Shown: one piece after another, positions 25,683-34,201 of the stretch
Numbering within the stretch: the first letter of the stretch is position 1
How the letters are laid out: every line of letters starts with the position of its first letter
Assembly (NCBI RefSeq): GCF_002157205.1
Contig: NZ_CP021358.1
Span: forward strand, 124,001-188,000
Source: Kushneria marisflavi
Lineage (GTDB): Bacteria; Pseudomonadota; Gammaproteobacteria; Pseudomonadales; Halomonadaceae
Reading direction: 5' to 3'
Length of the DNA stretch: 64,000 bases
The notes under the pieces: generated by a model
Told to the model about the DNA's origin: nothing
Database searches by the model: none
The model's input: only the letters and a program-made list of their open reading frames with translations
Program-made: the position numbers and the translations under genes

Positions 25683-27584
25683 TTGTTTTCAGCACGCTTA
25701 CTGATCCGTCGACGCAAAAATCCCGACGAACCCCGCGTTCGTCTTGAGCGCGAAGGACGCGACCGCATCCGCCGCATTACTCAGGCGATGAACAAGGTCC
25801 CCTGGACCAACAGTGCCATGCAGATTATTTGGGTCAGCGGCCCGGTCACCCTGCTTGGCGCCTGGGTCGGTTACCTGCTCGGTTATGGCCGTGGTCCCTC
25901 GATGGAAAACTATGTGTTTTTCATCAGTTATGCCCTGATCACGGGCCTTGCCGGGATCATCGCCAACTTTGCCCATCACCTGACGAGGGGTCGCAAGCAT
26001 GAACGGGCGGCGGCCAGGGTGTCTCAGGTGCTTGATACCCTGCCGGAGCTGGTACTCATCACCCGTAACCTGATTGTTGAAAGTCTTGAAGGCGATGCCC
26101 GCCGGCGCGAGGCCGCCGCCATGCTGCTGCGAAAGCATGACCTGGCCCCCGAGGGCGTGGAGCTTGCAGCCATTGAGTTGCTCGACGACGAGGAAAGCGC
26201 CCGACGTATTGCCCAGATCGATGTTTACCGGCGCGTCGGTATGCAATCACGCATTCGCGATCTGGTGGGGCTTTACCGCGAGCATATCGACCCGAGACTC
26301 AACGAACTGGCCGACGTGGCGCCAGAAGCCATTTCCCTGCTGCGCGATCGTTTTGCCGGGCGTGCGCCGGATCTGCATCAGGGCGTGGCACGAGATGAAA
26401 ACTTTATCGAGCGTGTACTGGCAGCCATCGAGCAGGACAACGCGCTGCTTATGACGCTGCAGGACGTCGAGGAGATGATCATTCTGGCCTTTGAGCTGCT
26501 CTGTGGTCGCCGCATCCCCATGCTGACCTTCGAGTATCGCGGACGCTGGCACCTGGCTCGCGCGCTTGATGCCCTCGAACAGACCCGCTCCCGCTATCGT
26601 ATCCAGCAGGCCACCGGACTCTCCCGTCTCAAGGCCCTGACCGTCTATCTGGCAGAACAGTCGGGCACCCTGGTCGAAGACGCCGCCGCCGGTCTGCGCG
26701 CCGAGACCCTGACAGCGCGCTGCCGACAGGCCATGGATGCGCTGTCCGAGCAGATCGAACATCTGGCCAGCGGCGTGAAGCAGGGACGCAGCGATTTACG
26801 CCCGGAGCTGCGCGAACGCGCCGAAATCCTGACCAACGCCATCAAGCTGTTTCGAAGCGTGCAGGAAAACTATGGTCAAATCGCCCGGAGCCACGCCACG
26901 CTCATTCGTCATTCTCAGCGCTGGGAAGCCATTACCGAGCAGATGAACGACAAGGCGACCCACCTGCAGGTCGGGCCGGGCAAGCGAGGGCTTCGCATTC
27001 ATGAAAACCATATCGAGCTGACGGACGGTGAAAAGGCTCGCGTCTGCCGCCATCTGGCCCGCTATCTTAACGAAACACGTGCCGACCGCGAGCGGTATCA
27101 CCAGCAGGACCACGGCAGCCAAGGGGCTACGACCAGTGGCTATATCGCCATGGCCAAGCATCTGGCCATCGAGATCGCCCTTGCGCTTGAGCCCTATATT
27201 CATCTCTCGCGCCCGGAAGTCCAGCGCGCCATCAACGCCACCAATGCGGCCTATTTCGGACATCTCGAACCGGATCTATCCGCGGCAGCCAAGGCCACAC
27301 TGGGGGCAGCCATGGTCAATGAGATCAACGACGACCTGTCTCGTAGCGCCGAATCACTGGCCATCGCCCTGGTTCGTCACTATCGGGTAGCGCTTGAACC
27401 CGAGGCGATTAACTTCCTGATCCGCCAATACGGTGCCCGTGCCTCGACGCTGAATATCCTGTCCAACATTGACCAGACCGCCCATCGCAATATTAGCCTG
27501 CTCAGCCAGCGCCCCGCCGGTATCGGTACTGTCCCAAGGCGTTGGTACAGGGCGCTGATCAAGGCCAAGAGGGCATTGAACTGA
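25683..27584 (+). CDS. Conserved-looking two-TM membrane protein of unknown function coupled to topB
   Basis: This 633-aa protein is not recognised by family. It has a very basic N-terminus (LLIRRRKN, REGRDRIRR), then two hydrophobic helices at about residues 44-67 and 77-98, then some 530 mostly helical, highly charged residues. The short loop and positive ends suggest both termini are cytoplasmic. The C-terminal domain ends in RWYRALIKAKRALN. The start is uncertain: TTG 25683 has only a weak site, and ATG 25788 would start just before the first TM. The stop is one base before the topB ATG, so translational coupling is likely. Long coiled or bundle helices (LEQTRSRYRIQQATGLSRL, AMDALSEQIEHLAS) hint at scaffold or signalling roles, without support. 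Confidence 0.85.
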   Translation: MFSARLLIRRRKNPDEPRVRLEREGRDRIRRITQAMNKVPWTNSAMQIIWVSGPVTLLGAWVGYLLGYGRGPSMENYVFFISYALITGLAGIIANFAHHLTRGRKHERAAARVSQVLDTLPELVLITRNLIVESLEGDARRREAAAMLLRKHDLAPEGVELAAIELLDDEESARRIAQIDVYRRVGMQSRIRDLVGLYREHIDPRLNELADVAPEAISLLRDRFAGRAPDLHQGVARDENFIERVLAAIEQDNALLMTLQDVEEMIILAFELLCGRRIPMLTFEYRGRWHLARALDALEQTRSRYRIQQATGLSRLKALTVYLAEQSGTLVEDAAAGLRAETLTARCRQAMDALSEQIEHLASGVKQGRSDLRPELRERAEILTNAIKLFRSVQENYGQIARSHATLIRHSQRWEAITEQMNDKATHLQVGPGKRGLRIHENHIELTDGEKARVCRHLARYLNETRADRERYHQQDHGSQGATTSGYIAMAKHLAIEIALALEPYIHLSRPEVQRAINATNAAYFGHLEPDLSAAAKATLGAAMVNEINDDLSRSAESLAIALVRHYRVALEPEAINFLIRQYGARASTLNILSNIDQTAHRNISLLSQRPAGIGTVPRRWYRALIKAKRALN

Positions 27585-27585
27585 C

Positions 27586-29538
27586 ATGCAACTGATTATT
27601 GCCGAGAAACCCTCACTGGGTCGTGCCATCGCCTCAGCCCTGCCCGGGCGCTTCAGCCAGTCGGAAGGTGCGCTGAGCAGCGCTGAAATTACGGTCAGCT
27701 GGTGTTTTGGCCATCTGCTGGAGCAGGCGGCTCCGGAAGCCTATGACGAGCGTTTAAAGCGCTGGCGCCTGGATGATCTGCCCATTATCCCCTCGCAATG
27801 GAAGCTGGTGCCCCGCCAGAAAGCGCGTGGCCAGCTCGCCATTCTGCGCCGTCTGATCAAGTCCGCCAACAGGGTCATCCACGCTGGCGACCCAGACCGC
27901 GAAGGCCAGCTGCTGGTACAGGAAACCATTGAATATCTGGGCTGGAAGGGGCCGGTCGAGCGCCTTTTGATCAGCGACATGAATACGCCCGCCGTCAAGC
28001 GCGCCTGGCAAACGCTTGAAGACAATGCCCGGTTTCAACCGCTCTACCAGGCCGCGCTGACCCGATCACGGGCAGACTGGCTGTATGGCATCAACCTGAC
28101 GCGAGCGTGGACGGTGACCGGCCAGCAGGCCGGCCTCAAGGGCGTACTCTCCATTGGGCGGGTGCAGACGCCGCTGCTCGGGCTGATCGTGCGCCGTGAT
28201 AGAACCATCGAAGATTTCCAGCCGGTAGATTTCTATCCGTTATGGGCGGACTTCGACACTCGCCAGGGCACTGTTCGCGCCTGGTGGCAGCCGAGCGATC
28301 AGCACCGTCAGGATGATCAGGGTCGCCTTCTGGACGCCGAGCCCGCCCGGGCACTGGCAGCAAAACTGCCCGGTCAGTCCGCACTCATTCAGGCCGTAGA
28401 GCAGAAACATCAGCGCCAGAGTGCACCGCTGCCCTATTCTCTTTCGACCCTTCAGATCGATGCGGCCCGACGCTATAAAATGTCGGCGCAGTCAGTGCTC
28501 GACTGTGCTCAGCGACTGTATGAACGCTACCGTCTGATTACGTATCCGCGCTCGGATTGTCGTTATCTGCCGCGTGATTATCTCAAGGGCGTTGGCGCCA
28601 CACTACAAAATGCCTGCCAGGGAGATGACACCCTGAAGCAGTGGCAGGCCGGCATCGATACCACTCGCGTGTCGCGTGCCTTCAACGACAAGAAAATCGG
28701 TGCCCACCATGCTATTGCTCCGACCGGCCAGATACCACACTGGCAGGCCCTGAGCCGAGACGAGCAAAACGTTTATACGCTGGTGGTGCGCAATGTGCTG
28801 GCCCAGTTTTATCCCTCTTTTGAGTATCGGGATACCCGCGTCACGCTGGTGGCGCTTGAGGAGCGATTCATGACGAAAGGTCGTGAAATCCTGCAGCCCG
28901 GCTGGCGCGTGCTTTTCAATACGCCCGATGAAGAGGCCACCCTGCCGGCCATGACGCAGGGTGATAAAGCCCGGGTAATACAGTGCGAGGTACAAACACG
29001 TCAGACGCGCCCGCCGGAACCCTTTACCGACGCCAGCCTGATCAATGCCATGACTCATGTCGCACGCTACGTCACCGACAACACGGTTCGGGCCACGCTC
29101 AAGGAGACGGATGGGCTGGGGACCGAGGCCACGCGAGCCAGCATGATCGAGACGCTGTTGAGTCGCGACTATGTGTATCGCCAGTCGGGCACCATCCGTG
29201 CCACACGACGAGGACGCGGCTTGATCGATGCCCTGCCGGAAAGCCTCTCCGGCCCTGAACGAACAGCCCTATGGGAACAGCGACTCTCGCGCGTTCGCGA
29301 AGGCAACGACTCGCTGGCCGCCTTTCTCGAGGATATGGCAGGAGAGCTCAAAACCCTGGTCGGTGATGTCGATGCCGCGCGCCTTGCCCGCGCCATGCAA
29401 CAGGCTGGCGGTGAACAGCCACAGGCAGCTACCGATCGAAAAAAAACCACCCGACGCGGCAAGAGCAACCGTCAGCCCCCCTCAGGGTCGCGCAAGCGTA
29501 CCGGACGAAGCAGTTCGAAGGGTCGCAGCACTTCCTAA
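27586..29538 (+). CDS. topB: DNA topoisomerase III
   Basis: This 650-aa type IA topoisomerase decatenates and resolves recombination intermediates. The N-terminal TOPRIM domain is MQLIIAEKPSLGRAIA with the acidic motif HAGDPDREGQLLVQE. The catalytic Tyr is in LITYPRSDCRYLP near residue 325. The GTEATRASMIETLLSRDYV motif is conserved. Length equals E. coli TopB (653 aa). The last 40 residues are strongly basic (KKTTRRGKSNRQ, GSRKRTGRSSSKGRS), a DNA-binding tail. It starts one base after the stop of the unknown membrane protein and has no promoter of its own visible. Confidence 0.97.
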   Translation: MQLIIAEKPSLGRAIASALPGRFSQSEGALSSAEITVSWCFGHLLEQAAPEAYDERLKRWRLDDLPIIPSQWKLVPRQKARGQLAILRRLIKSANRVIHAGDPDREGQLLVQETIEYLGWKGPVERLLISDMNTPAVKRAWQTLEDNARFQPLYQAALTRSRADWLYGINLTRAWTVTGQQAGLKGVLSIGRVQTPLLGLIVRRDRTIEDFQPVDFYPLWADFDTRQGTVRAWWQPSDQHRQDDQGRLLDAEPARALAAKLPGQSALIQAVEQKHQRQSAPLPYSLSTLQIDAARRYKMSAQSVLDCAQRLYERYRLITYPRSDCRYLPRDYLKGVGATLQNACQGDDTLKQWQAGIDTTRVSRAFNDKKIGAHHAIAPTGQIPHWQALSRDEQNVYTLVVRNVLAQFYPSFEYRDTRVTLVALEERFMTKGREILQPGWRVLFNTPDEEATLPAMTQGDKARVIQCEVQTRQTRPPEPFTDASLINAMTHVARYVTDNTVRATLKETDGLGTEATRASMIETLLSRDYVYRQSGTIRATRRGRGLIDALPESLSGPERTALWEQRLSRVREGNDSLAAFLEDMAGELKTLVGDVDAARLARAMQQAGGEQPQAATDRKKTTRRGKSNRQPPSGSRKRTGRSSSKGRSTS

Positions 29539-29588
29539 CGTTTAATGCCATGGCGGAGTCCTGACCTTGCGAGTAAATTCCGGCCATT

Positions 29589-29622
29589 AAAAAAACCCGC
29601 ATCAGCCATTGCTGATGCGGGT
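29589..29622 (-). terminator. Terminator of sodA, between topB and sodA
   Basis: ACCCGCATCAGC / GCTGATGCGGGT, a perfect 12-bp stem with a CATT loop, is followed on the minus strand by six T and TAAT. It lies 34 bp beyond the sodA stop. On the plus strand it can also end topB transcripts, though without a T run. Confidence 0.92.
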
Positions 29623-29656
29623 ATCAGACAGAACAATCTGTTAGCGCAATACGTGC

Positions 29657-30289
29657 TTACTTGGCAGCGTTATAGCGCTTTTCGACTTCTGCCCAGTTTA
29701 CGACGTTCCAGAACGCCTTAAGGTAGTCCGGGCGACGATTCTGATAGTTCAGGTAGTAGGCATGCTCCCACACGTCTACACCCAGAATCGGCGTGGCATC
29801 GCAGCCGCCGTAGGCAGCGGAAGAGACCGGGCTATCCTGGTTGGCAGTGGAAACGATTTCCAGCTTGCCATTCTTGACTACCAGCCATGCCCAGCCGGAG
29901 CCAAAACGACCCTTGGCAGCGGTCTCGAACTTCTCGGCAAAGGCTTCAACGCTACCGAACGTCTTTTCGATATCGTTCATCAACGTGGGGAATTCCTTCA
30001 GACCACGCGCATTGGGCGTCAGGATTTCCCAGAACAGGGAGTGGTTGGCGTGGCCGCCAGCATTGTTGCGAAGTGCTGTACGCTGCTCTTCGGGAACGCG
30101 GTCGAGCTGCTTGAGCAGTTCGGACGCTTCGAGTCCTGCCAGATCTTCAGGAATCTTTTCCAGCGCAGCGTTTGCGTTGGTCACATAGGTGTTGTGATGC
30201 TTGCCATGGTGAATTTCCATCGTCTGCGCATCGATATGGGGTTCGAGTGCATCAAATGCATAGGGCAGTTCGGGAAGCTTATAAGCCAT
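29657..30289 (-). CDS. sodA: Superoxide dismutase, Mn type
   Basis: This 210-aa cytoplasmic enzyme converts superoxide to peroxide and oxygen. Metal ligands are the His in [13 protein letters not shown], the His in [10 protein letters not shown], and Asp and His in [32 protein letters not shown] with Gly and TANQDSP with the second-sphere Gln are the arrangement of MnSOD. FeSOD instead has Gln in the first motif, so this is sodA rather than sodB. ATG 30289 has AGGAG seven bases upstream. A short TTG extension is rejected. A candidate TTGAAA-N16-TAATGT promoter lies about 135 bp upstream. Confidence 0.95.
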   Translation of the reverse strand: MAYKLPELPYAFDALEPHIDAQTMEIHHGKHHNTYVTNANAALEKIPEDLAGLEASELLKQLDRVPEEQRTALRNNAGGHANHSLFWEILTPNARGLKEFPTLMNDIEKTFGSVEAFAEKFETAAKGRFGSGWAWLVVKNGKLEIVSTANQDSPVSSAAYGGCDATPILGVDVWEHAYYLNYQNRRPDYLKAFWNVVNWAEVEKRYNAAK

Positions 30290-30441
30290 GGTCAAACTCC
30301 TTTTCGCTCACTGAGCGGGTTTAAACCGACGACTGCATTTCTCCCTGCAATCGTCATGAAAGTTGAGGACACAACGAGATGGCTAACCACCTCCACGTGC
30401 GTCCTATAAGACATTAGGTGCCAACGCTGTCTTTTCAAGGT

Positions 30442-30478
30442 CAACGACACAATTCTTTATTCGCCCTTTGTGTCGTTG
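30442..30478. repeat. 11-bp inverted repeat between ppc and sodA
   Basis: CAACGACACAA (30442-30452) and TTGTGTCGTTG (30468-30478) pair perfectly around a 15-nt loop. No T tract follows on the minus strand. It sits 16 bp after the ppc stop and directly upstream of the TTGAAA proposed as the sodA -35. It could be a ppc transcript end or an operator for sodA. Confidence 0.7.
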
Positions 30479-30493
30479 CCTCACTCATTGGGC

Positions 30494-33217
30494 CTAACCT
30501 GTATTGCGAAGGCCTGCTGAAATCCCCGCCATGGTCACCATCAGAGCCCGCTGGAGATCCGGCGAAATATCGCCCTCATGCTCACGGCTTCGGTAAAGCA
30601 GTTCGGCCTGTAGTCCATGTAGCGGGTCAATATAGGGGTTGCGCACATCGACGGCCTGACGGATCAGTGGCGCATGTTCGAGCAGATGCTCCTGTTGACG
30701 AATGCGCAACAGCGTCGCCTCAAGCCCCTCCAGACGCTCACGCAATGACGTGCCCAGCGCTCTGGAATTTTCATCCTCGATCAGACGCTCTTCATAATAG
30801 GCGTTGATGCCGGCATCAGCCTTGGCCAGCAACATCTCGAGCATGTCCAGGAAAGTGCCAAAGAAGGGCCACTCGTTCATCATCTCACGCAGACGCGCCA
30901 TCCCTTCTTCACTGTCACTGCGCTCGGCAAAGGCAGCATCGCTGCCCAGCCATGCCGGCAGCATCAGGCGCGTTTGCGTCCAGGCAAAGATCCAGGGGAT
31001 GGCTCTGAGCGTTTCGACACCGCCTGTCGCGCGACGCTTGGCCGGACGCGACCCCAGCGGCAGACCGGACAGCGCCGTTTCCGGAGTGACTGCGCGAAAA
31101 TAGGGAACAAAGGCCGGATCTTCACGAACGATGCCCGAGTACACCTGATGAGCGCGTGCAGCGAGATGATCCATCTCCTCCCGCCATTCCTGCTTTGGCT
31201 CGATCGGCGGCAGCAGCGTGGCTTCGAGCACGGCGCTGAGGTAGATCTCCATCGAGCGCACGGCAATTCGAGGCTGACCGAACTTGAAGCGAATCATCTC
31301 GCCCTGTTCGGTGACACGCAGGCTGCCCTGAACCGAGCCCGGAGGCTGAGAGAGGATGGCCGCATGCGCCGGACCGCCCCCACGACCTACCGTACCGCCC
31401 CGGCCGTGGAACAGCGTCAGCGTTACACCATGTTCATGACATACCTTGACCAGTCGCTCCTGAGCACGATACTGCGCCCAGGCCGCCGCCAGCTGCCCGG
31501 CATCCTTGGCCGAATCCGAGTAGCCGATCATGACTTCCTGGCGCGCATCGATCAGCGCCTGGTACTCCGGCATGCCCAGCAGGTCATTGATCACATGGCC
31601 GGCACGGTCGAGATCATCAAGCGTTTCGAAAAGCGGGGAAATGGGCAGGCTGACCCGGCCACCAACCGCCTTCATCAGCAGTGCCACGGCCAGCACATCG
31701 CTGGCCTGACCGGCCATGGAGATCACGTAGGACCCGAGTGCCTCACTGTATTCCGAGCCGATGACGTCAAAGGTATCGAGCACCTCTCGCACATCGTCCG
31801 AGCAGGGCCACTGCGCCGGAATCAACGGACGCGGCGACCCCAGCTCCTTGAGCAGAAATTCGCGACGGGCGGGTTCATCCCATTCGGCGTAGTTGCCCAG
31901 CCCCAGGTATTGGGTCAGCTCTTCGAACACCTGCGTATGCCGCGTGGATTCCTGACGAATATCCAGACGGGTCATGGTGGTGCCGAAACAGGCCACGCGG
32001 CGCAGCGTGTCCAGCAGCGCCCCGTTGGCGATCACATCAAGGCCACAGGCCATCAGTGAGTGGTAGCAGGCTTCCAGTGGCGCCTGCAGGGCCTCCCGGG
32101 TATCCACCGTGGGCCGCTCGCCGCTCCAGCCGTGCCCTTCCCAGATCATCTGAGCCTTGTCACGGGTCGCAGCCAGACGCTGCTCAAGATCGCTGAGTAC
32201 CTTTCGATACGGTTCAGGACAGGGACCGCCCGCCAGCTCGATCAGTTCGGGCGTGGCCTTCCACATCGACAGTTCAAGACGTAACTGCTGAACATCGCGC
32301 CGGAAGCTCTCGGCCGCACGGTGTCGCTCGAGCAGCAGTACTTCACGAGTCACGGCTGACGTTACGTTGGGATTGCCGTCGCGATCCCCTCCCATCCATG
32401 ACGCAAACCGAATGGGCGCTGCTTCCAGCGGTAGCCGACGGCCCGCACGTGCCAGCAGCATCTGATCCAGTTCACGGTAGAAGGTTGGCACCGCCTGCCA
32501 CAGCGACTGCTCGATGACCGCCAAACCCCAGCGTGCTTCATCAACCGGTGTTGGCCGTTCAGCGCGTATTTCACTGGTGTGCCAGGCCTGGCTGACCAGC
32601 TCGTTCAGCCGCCCCTGAAGCTGCTCCAGACGCTCGGGATACTCGTCGCTGCCGTTGATTTCAGCCAGACAGAGATTGATGGCATCGTATTTGCGAATCA
32701 GGGTCCGCCGAACCACCTCGGTCGGATGCGCCGTCATCACAAGCTCGATGCGCATTGAGGCAATCCGCTCGAGGAGCGCTTCTCCATCATGCCCTTCCCG
32801 AGTCAGGCGCTCGAGCAGCTCATCCAGCCTCGGCTGGGTACCAGGGCGGTAATCCTCGACCCGGCGAAAGCGGCCGCGATAGTGCTGTTCGGCCAGGTTG
32901 GCAAGATTCAGAAACTGATTGAAGGCCCGAGTGACCGGCAGCATGCGCTCTTCAGGCAGGGCGCGTAGATAGTCGATCAATTCGGCACGGGCACCGGCAT
33001 CCTTGCGCCCCTGCTTGGCCAGCGCTCGAATTTTTTCGATCTGGTCAACAAAATCGGTGCCAAGGTCATCGGCAATGGTATGCCCAAGACTGTCGCCGAG
33101 CAGACGCACATGCTCACGCAGGGAGGCATGAAGCACATTGTCTTCCAGCGCATTATCGTTATTGGAAACCTCCCCTGAAGAGACACCTTCAGGGGCAGAA
33201 GAAGAAACGTGTTGCAT
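30494..33217 (-). CDS. ppc: Phosphoenolpyruvate carboxylase
   Basis: This 907-aa cytoplasmic enzyme makes oxaloacetate from PEP and bicarbonate, refilling the TCA cycle. Signatures include the catalytic His in VMTAHPTEVVRRT, the substrate loop MGGDRDGNPNVT, GYSDSAKDAGQLAAAW and FHGRGGTVGRGGGPAH. The C-terminus ends in NTG, which forms part of the allosteric/active site in E. coli PEPC. ATG 33217 has GGAG six bases upstream. Longer frames to 33238 or 33283 have poorer sites. The first 40 residues, rich in Ser/Asn/Glu, precede the conserved part. It follows mazG on the same strand with a 114-bp gap. Confidence 0.98.
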   Translation of the reverse strand: MQHVSSSAPEGVSSGEVSNNDNALEDNVLHASLREHVRLLGDSLGHTIADDLGTDFVDQIEKIRALAKQGRKDAGARAELIDYLRALPEERMLPVTRAFNQFLNLANLAEQHYRGRFRRVEDYRPGTQPRLDELLERLTREGHDGEALLERIASMRIELVMTAHPTEVVRRTLIRKYDAINLCLAEINGSDEYPERLEQLQGRLNELVSQAWHTSEIRAERPTPVDEARWGLAVIEQSLWQAVPTFYRELDQMLLARAGRRLPLEAAPIRFASWMGGDRDGNPNVTSAVTREVLLLERHRAAESFRRDVQQLRLELSMWKATPELIELAGGPCPEPYRKVLSDLEQRLAATRDKAQMIWEGHGWSGERPTVDTREALQAPLEACYHSLMACGLDVIANGALLDTLRRVACFGTTMTRLDIRQESTRHTQVFEELTQYLGLGNYAEWDEPARREFLLKELGSPRPLIPAQWPCSDDVREVLDTFDVIGSEYSEALGSYVISMAGQASDVLAVALLMKAVGGRVSLPISPLFETLDDLDRAGHVINDLLGMPEYQALIDARQEVMIGYSDSAKDAGQLAAAWAQYRAQERLVKVCHEHGVTLTLFHGRGGTVGRGGGPAHAAILSQPPGSVQGSLRVTEQGEMIRFKFGQPRIAVRSMEIYLSAVLEATLLPPIEPKQEWREEMDHLAARAHQVYSGIVREDPAFVPYFRAVTPETALSGLPLGSRPAKRRATGGVETLRAIPWIFAWTQTRLMLPAWLGSDAAFAERSDSEEGMARLREMMNEWPFFGTFLDMLEMLLAKADAGINAYYEERLIEDENSRALGTSLRERLEGLEATLLRIRQQEHLLEHAPLIRQAVDVRNPYIDPLHGLQAELLYRSREHEGDISPDLQRALMVTMAGISAGLRNTG

Positions 33218-33331
33218 GAAAGACTCCGCGAGGCTCATGACAGGAGTCCAGAGCCTGACGCGGACGGGCAACAACAACAACACTACAACAATGACTTGCG
33301 ACCAAAGTCGAACCCATCAAGGCTGACGATG

Positions 33332-34165
33332 CTATTCACGCTCAATGCGTTTTGCGTCCTGCCAATGACGTTCAAGGGTACCAGGGTCAGTACTGCCGAT
33401 CGCCTGTCCGCTGGCCTGCACGGCGCTTTCGACGTCGCGAAAACGGCTTTCAAAACGCTTTCCGGTACCACGCAATGCCTGTTCCGGATCAATGTCCAGA
33501 TGACGGGCCAGGTTGACCATCGCGAACAAGAGATCCCCCAGCTCGGCGCTCATGTTCTCCTGATGCCCGGCCTCAATCTCGACTTCAAGCTCGGCCAGCT
33601 CTTCTCGCACCTTGTCCAGAGCACCACGATGGTCCGGCCAGTCAAAGCCTGCCCGGGCAGCACGACTGGAAAGCTTGCCGGCCCGCGACAAAGCCGGTAG
33701 TGCCAGTGGAATATCATCAAGCAATGATCTGGCCTCACGCGCCTCGCGCTCGTCAGCCTTGCGCGCCTCCCAGCGCTGCCCGACCCTGGAGGTATCTACA
33801 TCGGCGGCCGCCACGCCCTGTCGACGCGAGCCGAGATGTCCCTCGGGGAACACATGCGGATGACGAATGATCATCTTGGTCGTCAGGACATCGACCACGT
33901 CATGAAAATCGAAGCGCCCTTCCTCACTACCGAACTGGGCGTAATAGACGATCTGAAACAGCAGATCGCCCAGCTCACCGGGAAGCTCATCAAAGGCGCG
34001 ACGCTCGATGGCATCGGCCACCTCATGAGCTTCTTCAAGCGTATGCGGGACGATCGAATCCCAGTGCTGGGCAACATCCCAGGGACATCCCTGTTGCGGG
34101 TCCCGAAGTACCTGCATCAGCAGCATTAAATCATCTAGCGTGTAACGCGATGAGGCTTTCATCAA
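33332..34165 (-). CDS. mazG: Nucleoside triphosphate pyrophosphohydrolase MazG
   Basis: This 277-aa enzyme hydrolyses (d)NTPs to monophosphates and can lower ppGpp in starved cells. Two MazG domains are visible. The first contains CPWDVAQHWDSIVPHTLEEAHEV and the ELPGELGDLLFQIVYYA helix. The second contains the EELAELEVEIEAG and MSAELGDLLFAMVNLARHL helices. The ExxE and ExxD motifs bind Mg. It follows relA by 36 bp in the relA-mazG order seen in E. coli and Pseudomonas, so synthesis and turnover of (p)ppGpp are encoded together. Confidence 0.96.
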   Translation of the reverse strand: MMKASSRYTLDDLMLLMQVLRDPQQGCPWDVAQHWDSIVPHTLEEAHEVADAIERRAFDELPGELGDLLFQIVYYAQFGSEEGRFDFHDVVDVLTTKMIIRHPHVFPEGHLGSRRQGVAAADVDTSRVGQRWEARKADEREAREARSLLDDIPLALPALSRAGKLSSRAARAGFDWPDHRGALDKVREELAELEVEIEAGHQENMSAELGDLLFAMVNLARHLDIDPEQALRGTGKRFESRFRDVESAVQASGQAIGSTDPGTLERHWQDAKRIERE

Positions 34166-34201
34166 AGGGCCCTTATCTACCGAAAATACATCTACAGGGG
34201 G

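Noticed and set aside
29657..30289. Labelling the dismutase as Fe-type sodB
   Set aside because: Gly in [10 protein letters not shown] and Gln in ANQDSP are the Mn-type arrangement.
30974..32059. 361-residue open frame antisense to ppc
   Set aside because: Lies wholly within the well-supported ppc gene and has no recognisable domain.
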